Shown here piece by piece: positions 11,793-22,860 of a stretch of 64,000 bases of DNA; within the stretch, counting starts at the first letter, position 1, and every line of letters begins with the position of its first letter. The notes below the pieces were generated by a model. It saw nothing but the letters and a program-made list of their open reading frames with translations. It did no database searches and had not been told where the DNA came from. This DNA comes from Coriolopsis trogii (taxonomy: Eukaryota > Basidiomycota > Agaricomycetes > Polyporales > Polyporaceae). The DNA lies in the NCBI GenBank assembly GCA_020543525.1, contig JAHYIO010000033.1, forward strand, positions 1,054,001 to 1,118,000, read 5' to 3'. A program made the position numbers and the translations under genes.

Positions 11793-13854
11793 ATGTCGAC
11801 CAGCAGTATTTCACCTCTCCTCGGCGTTGTCTTGCTCGCTGTGATTGTAGTTTTGCGCGTCCAAGCCGCCGCCTCGCGACGAAAGAAAGCTTTCCTACCT
11901 CCAGGACCCACGCCTCTCCCATTTATCGGCAACCTCCTCGACATGCCACGGACACACCTGGGGCGAGAGTTCTTGGATTTGACGAAACGATATGGTGCGT
12001 GTGGTCGTGCCGTTCTCCCCCAGTGCCATCACCTATTGTCCTCTAGGTGATCTCGTCCACCTGCGTGTCCTAGGGCAGACGATCATCCTCGTCGGTTCTT
12101 ACAAAGTCGCTAGCGACCTGTTAGACAAACGCTCGATAAACTATTCCGACCGCCCAGACTCCATTATGGTACCGCTGTGCGTAGCGTTATCTTTTCCACG
12201 CTCCACACTTATCGACCGATGCCACTGCCTGGCAGCGTCGGATTGGACTGGCTTTTTTCGTTCATGAATTATGGGAAAGAGTGGCGGGATCACCGGCGCG
12301 CGTTTCAGTCGCAAATGAACCCTGACGCCTTACGGTCGTATGAATCGATTCGGTTGGGGGTTGCCCGTGGCTTGCTCCAGAGAATTTTGGAGGCACCAGA
12401 GGATCTTGCGGAGCATCTCGACTTGTGAGTTTGCTACATCTCACACTTACAACGCGGTCATGCTAATCTACTGATATGTAGCGCCTTTGCTGCGACATCT
12501 ATGCGTATGGTTTACGGCCTCGAAGTACGTGAACGTAACGACGAGCACTTCAAGCTGATCAGAATGGTTGCAAATGTCGGCGAGCAAGTTGGAATTCCCG
12601 GTCGGTTCCTGGTTGAATCACTACCTATCATACGCCATATTCCGGCTTGGTTCCCGGGCGGTGGGTTCAAACAGTGGGCACGAGATGCTAATAGGGATGT
12701 CAATTTTGCTGTCGACTACATCTTCAACGCGGCCAAGCGTGCAATGGTCAGTTCTACATTGGCTCTCAGAAGTGCGTTAGTGCTCAAGATGGGCGATCAG
12801 AATCAAGACGCAGTCAAAGAGTCCTTTGTCAGGCAGCTCCTGGACCCTGTCTCTTTGGACGAGTCGCGAAGAATGCAGATGGAAGGCATCGTGAGAGGCA
12901 TGACTGCGACGGCATACATCGGTAAGTAGCTCATCCTATGGCGACCAGGCTTGTTCTGAATGACATGGTACCCGAATGAATTGCCTCCCGAATAGCCGGT
13001 GCTGATACGGTGTGTCCTTGCCGTTCGAGATTACATAGCGTGATGTCGTCTGACATTACTTCCAGACTACTAGCGCCATACGCGCATTCTTCATCGCCAT
13101 GAGTCTATATCCGACGGTGCAGAAGAAAGCGCAAGCAGAACTAGATGCAGTTGTCGGCAGCGGACGCCTTCCCGAATTTGGAGACGAGTCGTCACTGCCC
13201 TACATTGGGGCTCTGATAAAGGAGCTACTGCGATGGCACGTTGTGGTTCCCATTGGGGTGCCGCACCGTGTTGTTGCCGATGACGAGTATGCTGGATGCT
13301 TTATTCCTGGAGGGGCGACAATCTTGGTCAACGCCTGGCGAGTATTGTAAAACTGCTGTCGGGACGGTTTCTGACAATGGGTACTTTCTTAGGGGTATCT
13401 CAAGGGATCGTGACCTCTATCCCAACCCGGAGGAATTTATCCCTGAGCGTTTCCTCCGAGACGGGATATTGAACGCTGAGGGCAAGGATCCAAGCGATTT
13501 TGTGTTTGGTTTCGGGCGCAGGTACGACTTCCGGTCTTCGTCGCTGACAATCCAAGCTAAATTGGGGTATCACCTAGGATTTGTCCCGGTCAGCATTTTG
13601 CTGAAACAGCGCTCTTCATCCTCTGCAGCTCCCTGTTATGGGCGTTCGATATTTATGTTCCCATCGATAGCGCGGGCAATCCAACCGAGGTAGAATACAA
13701 GGCGACTAACTATGCCCTTGCTTCGTAGGTGGTTTCTGCCATAATTGAGACATGCGGTGCGCTCAGGTCGTACGACAGGCGTCCTGAAGTTTATAATTAC
13801 ACCATTAAGCCACGCTCTCTCCAGGTGGAGAAGCTCGTTCGCGATGCCGAGTGA
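11793..13854 (+). CDS. cytochrome P450 monooxygenase (paralogue A)
   Basis: Ten exons close in phase and give 518 residues: 11793-11994, 12047-12176, 12236-12424, 12482-12746, 12801-12921, 12996-13009, 13066-13337, 13393-13521, 13578-13724, 13767-13854. The exon 5 start may instead be 12789. A membrane anchor (residues about 8-25) is followed by the proline hinge 'LPPGPTPLPFIGN'. The I-helix 'AGADTT' is encoded partly by a 14-base micro-exon. The K-helix ExxR is in 'KELLRW', the PERF region is 'FIPERFL', and the heme loop is 'FGFGRRICPGQHFAE'. The intron at 13338-13392 has a GC donor. Family relatives in polypores are often named OrdA-like, but the substrate is unknown. It is about 70% like the next gene by eye and shares all intron positions. 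Confidence 0.9.
12996..13009 (+). other. 14-nt micro-exon encoding the P450 I-helix AGAD core
   Basis: The segment CCGGTGCTGATACG lies between TAG/GT and is needed to link 'TAYI' to 'TTSAIRAFF' with the oxygen-activation motif A-G-A-D-T. Without it the reading frame breaks and the motif is lost. The same micro-exon, also 14 bases, is present in paralogue B. Confidence 0.85.
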
Positions 13855-14814
13855 CACTTTTGAAGTGTCTTCCGTTCACCATGTGGGCTGACGAGTGACG
13901 TCATTTTCATCGGCGCTTCGAAACTTCCACTCATGTTCCTTCGAGAAAATCGATCGGTTGTAGCTGCGATATCAACCAACCTCTGTTGTACGACTACTAC
14001 CTCTCAATGATAGAGCACCCTCAAAATGTCTGTTCCGGAGCCGGCACATTCATAGCAAAGGTGAGCCAGTGTGCGGCCATGTTCCAAGTGGGGCTCATGA
14101 TTTTCCCCTCATATTGATATTCCATATGTGCAGAGTATATTTAACAGTAGCTTGGAATCGTGCTGCAAGAATGAAAGAGGGATCGCTTCCATGACTTGGG
14201 CATATTGGCGCGCGAGCCATGATGCATGAATTGACCGCGGCTCTAGTGAGTACGTCGTCAATCAAAGTTTCTCATGTACCTCGTACGACCACTGTGATTC
14301 TACACTCTCAGTGGCTCTAACGATGATGAGATTATGACGACATAGTTTGACGACCATTCATTGCGAGATCCTGGTCAGGTGCCGACTCGTGTGTATGACC
14401 GACTAGTGGATTAGGCAGTAAGCATACCGTCACGTAGTACTTCGTCTGCCTACTGAACTATAGTTCCCATACTTGCTGATACAGTCCAACATCAGGTATC
14501 GTCATGCCTCTTCGATGCTAGGCTGCTGCCTTATATCCGAGATCGTGGAAGTTACTCTCGCGATTCCCTGCAAGATTATACGCACATGGTATTCCTGTGT
14601 GAGTTCAGTCCTTGATGCTCCCCTGTGAAGTTCCCAATGGCGTCTTAGGAACTGCTTGCAGTCCGCGGTGATAACGTTTCGCCGGGCAGAACTTCCTTCT
14701 CTCCCGATGCATACTTTCTTCTATTCCACATGCCACTGGGGTGGCTATATTACACCACCTCAGTCCATGTCAGTGCCCCGTAACTACACAGTTTTACTAC
14801 ACACAACACCTCCG
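13855..14814. other. spacer between tandem P450 genes
   Basis: About 960 bases without a supported gene. No leftover exon of a third copy was recognised. The promoter of paralogue B must lie here, with a possible TATA-like GGCTATATTAC about 75 bases upstream of its ATG. Confidence 0.5.
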
Positions 14815-16939
14815 ATGCTGCCCTTTGGCTCCTCCCTTGCGCTAGAACTCGTCGTCGTGGCTGTCGTTGGCACGACAGTCCTACTCTTAGGCTATGCATC
14901 GCGGAAGAGGATGCGTTCTCTACCACCAGGTCCCAGGCCCCTTCCCTTGGTCGGCAACATCTTCAATCTGCCGCGACGACATCTTGGAAAGGGATTTCTG
15001 CAGTTATCGCAACAATATGGTGAATATGTCAACTTGCCGCATGCCCCATTCTGCCCTCATCATATCTTGTCTAGGGGACATCCTCCACCTCAACGTCCTT
15101 GGGCATTCCATGATCGTCCTTGGCTCTTACCAAATGGCTTGCGACCTTCTGGACAAACGCTCTACTAACTATTCTGATCGGCCTGCATCAATTATGGCGA
15201 ATCTGTGAGTATGAACTTGTCTCCTTGTATGCAGTTTTGGAACGCATACTGATCTGTCGACAGCGCTGGATTTATGAACTGGCTCTTTGTGATCATGCCC
15301 TACGGCAGACAGTGGCGGCAATATAGACGTGCGTTTCACTCGCAGATGAACGTCGACGTCATCAGATGGTACGAACCAACCCAACTCGAAACATCCCGAA
15401 ACCTTCTCCGGAAGCTCTTGGAAGACCCCAATGACCTTGAGAAGCACCTTGATATGTAAGTGCTTGCGATAAGTGGAGGGCTGTCGAGCTTACGATGACT
15501 GTATAAGGACTTTCACTGCTACTCTCATGCGGGTCGTTTACGGCATAGAAGTACACGAACCCGAGAATGAGTACCTGGCTCTGATAAAACGGGTCACGGA
15601 CGTCGGCGAGCAGATTGTGGCCCCTGGACAATTCCTGGTCGAAGCAGTGCCCTGTTTGCGCTATCTTCCCGCATGGTTCCCCGGTGGCGGCTTCAAACAC
15701 TGGGCAAACGTAGCCAAGCGCGACGTCAACTTCGCCATCGACTACGTCTTTGAGGCTACTAAGATTGCAATGGTTTGTTTCAGCTTACACATTCTCAAGC
15801 ATCGCACTCGCATCCTTGGTTGATAATCACTTGACAAATAGGGCTCGAGTATCGTCAACGACTCTCTGGTGACACATCTCTTGAGCTCCGGGGCTCATGA
15901 CGATGGCGAGAACAGAGAAGCCGAGGATATCATCAAGGGTATAGCTGCGTCGACATACGTTGGTCAGTAGTCCCTCCCGTCACAAGGTTCGTATTCACCC
16001 ACGCACTACTGTCTCGACAGCCGGCGCCGATACGGTACGCAACTAAACTTACGTGACACTTTCGACTCTCCTGATCACATTTTAAGTCAAACACCGCTAT
16101 GCGAGCGTTCTTCCTCGCCATGGCCCTCTACCCAGAGGTTCAGCGAAGAGCGCAGGCCGAAGTGGACGCAGTTGTCGGAAGCGAGCGACTTCCCGACTTC
16201 ACCGACAGACCGCGCCTGCCCTATATCCACGCTCTCATCAAGGAACTGCTGAGATGGCACGTGGTGCTACCGATAGGAATTCCGCACAGCGTCGTTGCCG
16301 ACGATGAGTACGATGGATACTGGATCCCAGGCGGCGCGACCGTCCTAGTGAACGCCTGGTGAGTGTCGACTCTACCCGCAGCGCCGGAGGCGATCTTTTT
16401 CTCATCCAATACATTTCTATGGCGCTTCGTAGGGGCATCTCGAGGGACCCCGAGCTCTATCCCCACCCCGACGAGTTCATTCCTGAGCGCTTCCTCACCG
16501 AGGACGGAGCGCTAGACGTCAAAGGCAAAGATCCAGCCGAATACGTGTTCGGGTTCGGACGGAGGTCAGTGCCCTCGTACCCTCATCCTCCTCCCTTCCA
16601 AGCCCTGGGGGAAGAGCATGCTGATCGAGGATCGGGGCGGGGACAGGATATGTCCCGGGCGGCACTTTGCCGAAGCGTCGCTCTTCATGCTTTGCACTTC
16701 CGTACTCTGGGCGTTCGACATCGACGTGCCTGTCGACAGCGCCGGGAATCGAACGCGAGTGGAGTATAGGACTGCGGATGTGCTTGCTTCGTGAGTGATC
16801 TGCCATGGAAAGAGATATTAGACTGAGGAACGTGCTGGCATGCTGCAGACGTCCACACATGTATCGGTATACCATCAAGGCCCGGTCGCGCGAGGTTGAG
16901 CAGCTCGTTCGTGATGGTTCGTGGGATCCTGCTATGTGA
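14815..16939 (+). CDS. cytochrome P450 monooxygenase (paralogue B)
   Basis: Ten exons in the same arrangement as paralogue A: 14815-15019, 15075-15204, 15264-15455, 15508-15772, 15842-15962, 16021-16034, 16087-16358, 16433-16564, 16647-16790, 16849-16939, giving 521 residues. Features are an N-terminal anchor ('ALELVVVAVVGTTVLLLG'), the hinge 'LPPGPRPLPLVGN', an I-helix with AGADT again crossing a 14-base micro-exon, ExxR in 'KELLRW', 'FIPERFL', and the heme loop 'FGFGRRICPGRHFAE'. It differs from copy A by a GT donor at 16359 where A has GC. The frame and motifs are intact, so both copies appear functional. They probably sit in the endoplasmic reticulum membrane and need a P450 reductase encoded elsewhere. 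Confidence 0.9.
16021..16034 (+). other. 14-nt micro-exon in P450 paralogue B
   Basis: CCGGCGCCGATACG between CAG and GT encodes the A-G-A-D-T core of the I-helix. It is in the same place and phase as the micro-exon of paralogue A. Confidence 0.83.
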
Positions 16940-17438
16940 GCCGTGCGCCTCAGTGAACGCACAGTTCAGTGAGTCGAAGTCGCGAGCGAGATCGAGCTGT
17001 GTTTCGCACGACGAGTCGAATCAAGAGAACCAAAGAATATTCGAAAAGGGTTGCATATCTGGTAGTACGTATAGACATAGTAGCCATGTCACATAGATGC
17101 ATACTGGACATGAAATGGTAGATGATTACACACCATCGCACAAGCACATGTGGGGACGAGAACTTCAACGGGTCGTCAGTCACACACGAGGAACATTTGG
17201 ACACGTCTCTGCGCACACAACAATGCGCAGACCACATAGACACCGAGTCTTTCGTCCGGACTCTGGAGATGGGCTGGTGTAGTATGCTGTTGAGGGTGCG
17301 TCAGCGCGACGCGATGTTGACGTCCGTGTGCTTGCGCTTGTGCAAAGTATAGGGCAGGTTTGGGCCGACGGACACCTCCGTCGTATAGCCAGTCTCGTTC
17401 TCGCACAGCGCATCCCCTCGTCACGAGATTGCATGGCC
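16940..17438. other. intergenic, convergent 3' region
   Basis: About 500 bases between the 3' ends of P450 B (plus) and the next gene (minus). Short frames only, with nothing recognised. Confidence 0.5.
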
Positions 17439-18503
17439 TCAATAGACAGCGCACGACGATACCGGTCGAGAAGTCTGCCTGTGAATCCGCCCAAACTGAC
17501 GTTGCTCCATCGCCGGGGCTCTCATTCCTCTTGGAGGACCACTTGCCAGTGGAGGCTCGAGAAACTGGAACGCCTCGGCCGGTATCACATCGCGAAGCGG
17601 CGGGAGGTTGTGGATGATTCTTCCCGAAGCGGGATGGGCATATGTGTGGGCGCGATCGTCGCCACGCCCAGAGTCTTGCTCCGTACCCGTGCACATCGTG
17701 TTGCACGACAGTCTGAGCGGGGGCAGTCTCACTTGGGAATAGTCGAGTCGATGATGGTCGGGACGAGGACGGACGGCCTTTGCCTCCCGGAGAGGATTGT
17801 GATAGATGAATGAGTGGCGAGCCAGAGATGAGGATAAGGTCTCGTGTCCGGGATCCTCATGTATTGTTTCTCCCCAGACAGCGTCCGGTCGGCCGCGATA
17901 CAGGATGAACTTGAGATCATGACCCGTCGGCTCTGGGTCATCCGGGGGAGGCGTGTGCAGAGGAGTATCCGGCGGTGAGTCGTCATGATTGTGAACAAGA
18001 GGAGGCATATCCGTAGTAGGTGCCTCATAGGGTACATGGGCAGCGGAAGGATGTAGAAACTTGGGGTGATGGCTGTCGTAGTGTCCTTCTCGGGTAATAT
18101 CCAGCGGAAGACCGCAGTCGACCGGTTCCTCCTTGACGAAGACGTACAGAGGTTGTGACGGGAGCGCAGTAGGACGGTAATGATGACGAGGCTCAGGTGC
18201 AAGCCGCGGGGCAAGCTTCTCGGCTGTGATCTGAGCCTTCGCACTACGTTTGGCTTTACGCCGTTTGGGGCATAGGGTAGGACCAGCCCGGTGTTGCTGG
18301 TCTCCCATCATGAACGTTGGGCACCCCCACAACGAGAAGAACTGTTCGACGATCAGATTGTGACACTGTCGAGGATCGAACGTAAGGCTCACCTCTGGCG
18401 GAACAGTGTCGCGAAGAGTCTTGTGCACCCTGGACCGCTCCTTGCGACTCTGACGAGCCACTAGCTGTGGCACCATCTTGTGATCCGACCGTGTGGCTGG
18501 CAT
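17439..18503 (-). CDS. hypothetical protein, disordered, nuclear-type
   Basis: An uninterrupted 354-codon frame with ATG at 18503. The N-terminus is basic ('RQSRKERSRVHKTLR'). A short folded-looking part follows ('HNLIVEQFFSLWGCPTFMM') and then a strong basic cluster ('KRRKAKRSAKAQ'), a likely nuclear localisation signal. The rest is rich in Pro, His, Asp and Ser ('PPDTPLHTPPPDDPEP'), with an acidic 'VFVKEEPVD' that resembles a SUMO-attachment consensus. No domain was recognised. Base use and length suggest a real gene rather than a shadow; the other frames here have no such features. An upstream exon is possible, since a plausible ATG at 18609 opens a different frame with a hydrophobic start. 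General architecture (basic N-terminus, Trp-Gly, disordered tail) recalls the two genes at 25-29 kb, but the KGPKQT motif is missing. Confidence 0.5.
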   Translation of the reverse strand: MPATRSDHKMVPQLVARQSRKERSRVHKTLRDTVPPEVSLTFDPRQCHNLIVEQFFSLWGCPTFMMGDQQHRAGPTLCPKRRKAKRSAKAQITAEKLAPRLAPEPRHHYRPTALPSQPLYVFVKEEPVDCGLPLDITREGHYDSHHPKFLHPSAAHVPYEAPTTDMPPLVHNHDDSPPDTPLHTPPPDDPEPTGHDLKFILYRGRPDAVWGETIHEDPGHETLSSSLARHSFIYHNPLREAKAVRPRPDHHRLDYSQVRLPPLRLSCNTMCTGTEQDSGRGDDRAHTYAHPASGRIIHNLPPLRDVIPAEAFQFLEPPLASGPPRGMRAPAMEQRQFGRIHRQTSRPVSSCAVY

Positions 18504-19765
18504 TGATACAAGAGGATGATTTGGGACTGATACGAGCGTAGCGGGGAGGTGTGTGCAAGGTGTAGACGAGCAACAGGCCTATCGAAGCGTTGAACACGGA
18601 TATCAACATGGCCTCTCACATAAAGCTTTATAGAGAGGGCACTGCTTCGCCACTAGGCCTGAACCGCGCTGGGCAATGCCTCGCGGCATCACGATGAGCG
18701 GTATCACCGCCCATGGAAGGTGCTCTGTGGTCGTACACGAGCATTCTTGCCATTCTGAGCAGAAAGACGCCTGGGTACCTGCCTAGCTGGGATATGTGTA
18801 GGGGCGACGCGCAGTGCCACTCGAGGCTCGAGGGCGTAGCCGAGAGAACCCGAGTATCACGCGGCTGCCGCATGTTCCTGCCAGCGAACAAGGGAGGCTG
18901 AATGGGGCAGGTTCTTGCGGACTCAGCAGGAGACAAACCCCAATACAGCGACCTTCGGGAGAACTCACGTCTTCGTATTCCATGGAGGCTACCCGAACGG
19001 GTAACTAATTGAGAAGACCGTCGGTATCGCGGCCATCTCTGCAGCGATATTGCTACGCTGGCACTTGGCTGGCACATACAGACCCAACGCTCCAGTAAAG
19101 ACTTCTTCTCGGAGGGTAGCATCAATCGTGTGTGGTAGAACGCGGGTGTCTCGCCGAAGAGTTACTCACTCCCAAATGGCACTGTGGCGTCGCTCATTCC
19201 GACGACTGACGATGTATTGGAGACCTCGAACAGCGAGACCATTCATGAAGAACGATGTCGCCAAGAGCATCAATCCCGCGTGCCAGACGGATGAGATTGA
19301 GGGGGACAAAAGAGGGCCTAGGAGAGACTCAGATATATTGATGCTGAGAGTGTCGGAGACAGACAAGCCTCGAGGCTGTAGACGCCGTGGCAGTCCTCGC
19401 CCCAGAACAGTCCCGATAAGGCAGGTCATCCCAACGTGCTACTCATTGGCGGCACCTCTGAGTCAAACTTATTGTCCTCCTTCACGCCATCAGCCTTCTC
19501 TTGTCGGAAAGCTTAGCAAGTGATGCTTCCACTGAATCCGGTGTGAGTCTGAAGCTTGCCACGTTCCGGTGCTCAACTTGGAGCCTGAAGCCTGAAGCCT
19601 CAAGCCTCAACCGTCATGCTAACAGCCGAACTTGGAGTCGAGATGCAAATGGACAACACCCCGCGCGGCGGCGTTTGATGAATGGATGAGGCATCACGCC
19701 ACAGTCCTCCCTGTTACACTCAGCCGTCGATGACACGTCCATGTCAAGATGGGTTGCAAGTAAGT
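18504..19765. other. spacer with weak minus-strand coding traces
   Basis: About 1.26 kb. A minus-strand frame at 19166-19429 starts with ATG and has one good membrane segment ('AGLMLLATSFFMNGLAV'). It ends next to a GTGAGT donor-like site. Continuations near 19125-18628 have open frames but no clear splicing. This could be a small membrane-protein gene, but I could not assemble it. Positions 19585-19610 hold a short run of GCCTGAA/GCCTCAA 7-mers. Confidence 0.35.
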
Positions 19766-20521
19766 TCAGATCAAGTACGGAACAAGCGAATACGGAACTT
19801 CCTTCCTGTACTTCAGCCAGCTCGGTCCAAACTCCTTCCGGAGCTTCTCGTCCTCCACCGCGCAGCGCCTGTACAGCGACACGAACCCGAATACGGACGA
19901 GATGCGCCACAGCCAGCCGAAGATAGCGAGCGCCGGAATGCTCTCCACCCCGCACTCGGCGACATACCCGCCCCGCCCAAAGTGCATGAGGTACGCGCCG
20001 GTGGTGAGGAGGGCCATGCCGGTGTACGCGGGGTGGCGCACGTACGCGTAGGGTCCGCTGCTGATCAACTTGTGGTCCTCGCGGATGACGACTTCGAAGG
20101 TGAAGAGCGAGCCGAGGACCTGGTAGGACCAGAGCCGGGCGACCGCGCCTGCAAGGAGGATGAAGAGTCCGGCGATGAAGTCCGGCGACAGCTCAGAGAG
20201 CGCTGACGTAGAAGGCGGAGAGGAAGGACAGACGAGGGGAGCGATCGGTAGGGAGGCTGCCTCGGGATAGAGCATGAAGATGGTGTGAAGCACGGTAGGA
20301 ACCATGATCGTCGCCTAGTATGCTGCAGAGTCAGCGTTATCTTCAGAACGTGCACCAATGGAGCAGCTTACACCGGCAGAGTAGGCAATATATCGCACGA
20401 TATACTCGTATGCTTGGCCCTTGTACACGGCCTGGCTTTGGACTGGCGGCTGGGGTGGAGTGATGGCAACTGCATAAAAAGCAGCGGACGCTGCGAGTGC
20501 GATCGCCTTCAGGAGCGACAT
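19766..20521 (-). CDS. STE14-type isoprenylcysteine carboxyl methyltransferase-like protein
   Basis: Two exons, 20372-20521 and 19766-20314, with a phase-0 intron, give 232 residues starting at the ATG at 20521. Several hydrophobic helices are present: the start ('LLKAIALAASAAFYAVAI'), 'FIAGLFILLAGAVARLW' and the last third. The catalytic region of the ICMT/phospholipid methyltransferase family is clear: 'SGPYAYVRHPAYTGM', then the hydrophobic hairpin, then 'EDEKLRKEFGPSWLKYRKEV', which form the AdoMet and substrate site. STE14 methylates the C-terminal prenylcysteine of CaaX proteins such as Ras and mating pheromones. Agaricomycetes have several paralogues, so this may not be the main STE14. 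An ER membrane location is expected. Confidence 0.82.
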
Positions 20522-22860
20522 TGAGAGTTTGGGCAACGGGGGTAAGGACTGGAGATGGCGGCCAACTGGGGTGCTGCAGCGGCGTGACTGCTCTCGTGTC
20601 CTTTATGAGCTCGAAGGAATGAATCTTGTCGCCCGTTCGGGTGCAGGCCGGGTATAGCACCGGATCTTTGCTGGCATGGCCCCCGACGTCAAGTACGTGG
20701 CTTCGAGAGATAGAGACCCCGCTTGCCTGCTTGCCGACAGTCATTGTAGGCATAGTACTCGGTGTGCATCATGCACGTTGGACACACAGCGCACCGGGGA
20801 TGAGCTGTTCCAGTGTTCGAGCCGAACATGGCGTTGCGGAAACCGTGTTGGCCGTCTTCATTGCCCAGTCTGGCGCACGTTTGGACAGCGTGCATCCCGG
20901 CGGCGTATTCACAAAGTTACTCTTGGTGTGAGACACGTAGCACAAGCTCGAGACCCGAGTACGATGTGGTCTCGTAGGTCCATCACAGAATCTCCCGCCA
21001 GATTGGGACCCTTGTGAGGGACACGAGATTGGGTAGCGCTCGGAAACCTAACCCAATCCTGTCGTAATTACATTACATATTGCCCAATAAGTGCCCTCAT
21101 TACCAGCTTATCGGAAGTTGGACTCAAGATTATGTTGCATTGGAACCACATTGTGCTCCTTGCATTCGTCTTGCGACTGTCTTCCCTCCGCCACCATGTC
21201 GCGACACTTTCAGAGCGTCAAGTAGCAGTCGTGAGAACAACTGTATAGTTGTGGCTGAAGCCCCTCGAGACTCGCCTCCAAGTTCGCTGGCAGATGCCCC
21301 CCCTCTCCCTCCGAGCCCTCTCCAGTTACGAAGAGCGCAATGCGCCGAAATACATCGACATCCCGTGAAGCCATCCTGGTCCAAGCCTCCTGCCTGCATG
21401 TTCACAATACAGACTACCGACCCTTCGCCGGACGCACTCGTCTCCGCTGCCGTGGCTTCGTCTTTCTGCTGGCACGCTCCGGTCCTTGGTCCTGGACACC
21501 TTGTATCTTGTGTGCGCTACTCAGCCTAACGGTCTAGGAGTCTTGTGCTGGAGGTCTTGCTTTCTGCCCACTTGCTGTCTTGGCTGTAGAACCTAAGCTC
21601 GGTTGACGGCCTTTCTCAGCTTGATCTTTGGTCAGACTTCTCGCTTGCTCTGTGGCGCTATGGCATCTCCCTCCCCCTTCCCTCTGTACTCAATGACATT
21701 GTAGCAGTTGATTCCCGTCAGATTTATCCTTGAGCAATCAGGCAGGTACATATCCCGGCCCATTAGTGACTCAATGAGTCAATGTAGCGTAGCTAGGCGG
21801 AGTTATCATGTATGACATTGATAGTATTGAGCTTTGCTGTGTACGTAGTCTACCATTGTAATAATACAATGAAATTTTCATTTCATATCATCCATCATCC
21901 ATCTGATCCCTGGTGCAAATGAAGGGATTGAGTACCAAGCAGGTCGCAATTGTCCTAGAATGCGACTAAACTCCAGAATTTTTGTTCTGATTGCAAGGGG
22001 TACAACAATTCATTCCTCTACAAACATGACACAACCACCTCACTATGCGATTGAAAGGAGCGCTATACGGATTTAAGACGCTTGCACCAATTACTCACCT
22101 TGTGGCCATTTTACTGCCTTGCCATCGGATTGCAGCTGGCTTGTATTAGGTTGCGATCTCCCGGGCGTTTCTGTGATGTCGGTCCTTGAGTCGGCCCGGG
22201 CTGGAGGCGGCATGCGCCGGATCTGCTTTTGGTAAGTGAGGCGCCCATACCAGCCATCACTGTGGTCGGTCCGAGTATTTTACAGACATCCGTCCCTTTT
22301 GAAACCTTCCCTCTCCTTTATACAACCGCTGGCCCAGTACGTGTCTTGACCCGTCCTCTGTCCTCCCCACACATCGCGCAGATCTCCTGTTGCTGCTGGA
22401 GCGCTCGTAGCTTACAAATTGGGAGCTGACAAGATGCATCCCCTTTGGGTAGTACAGACGCCTGTTCCTGATTTCACATCAACACCGTCATCAGCCTCTG
22501 GATTCTGAAATCTTGAATCAGCACTGCTCACCACACGGTGTTTGTGAGATCATGCGGTACGACTATTGGGGCTTCTCCGGACACCCGCCAGCACTCGTCT
22601 GAGAACGTCCTCGCTAGATGAGCGACGTCGACTTACCAAGCACAGTACCGTTCGCACTCGCTTGCTGAGGAACCACTGGTGTCAGTTCATGCCAGAGGAT
22701 AACCTACACTGGATTGTCTTGCTACATCTATACAAGGTAAGTCACACACACCTGAGGTATAAAGAGCAGGACGACAGTCGCCACAACTTCATCCCATCCA
22801 ACCTCACAATATCTCCCACAAGCCCTGTCCCGATACTTACTACTTCGACCACACACAACC
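20522..22860. other. long spacer, no confident gene
   Basis: About 2.3 kb with many short frames in all phases, some with a coding look around 21080-21720 but without splice support or motifs. These could be decayed transposon or gene sequence. Two adjacent bZIP-type sites (TGACTCA, TGAGTCA) occur at 21767-21781. An AT-rich stretch with short palindromes is near 21850-21890. Confidence 0.45.
22758..22763 (+). promoter_or_regulatory. TATA box of the NmrA/SDR gene
   Basis: TATAAA followed by GAGCAG, about 100 bases upstream of the ATG at 22861. The position is plausible for a TATA element with a short CT/CA-rich leader ('CACACACAACC' just before the ATG). Confidence 0.5.

Noticed and set aside
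12747..12788. 42-nt intron at the exon 4/5 border of P450 A
   Set aside because: It also keeps frame but uses an AAG acceptor; the 54-nt choice with CAG fits the other introns better. It cannot be fully excluded.
19682..20206. 174-codon plus-strand frame
   Set aside because: Shadow of the STE14-like gene, which has clear family motifs on the minus strand.
19766..20521. Part of a mating-type B locus
   Set aside because: A STE14-like gene is present, but no pheromone receptor or CaaX pheromone precursor was found nearby.
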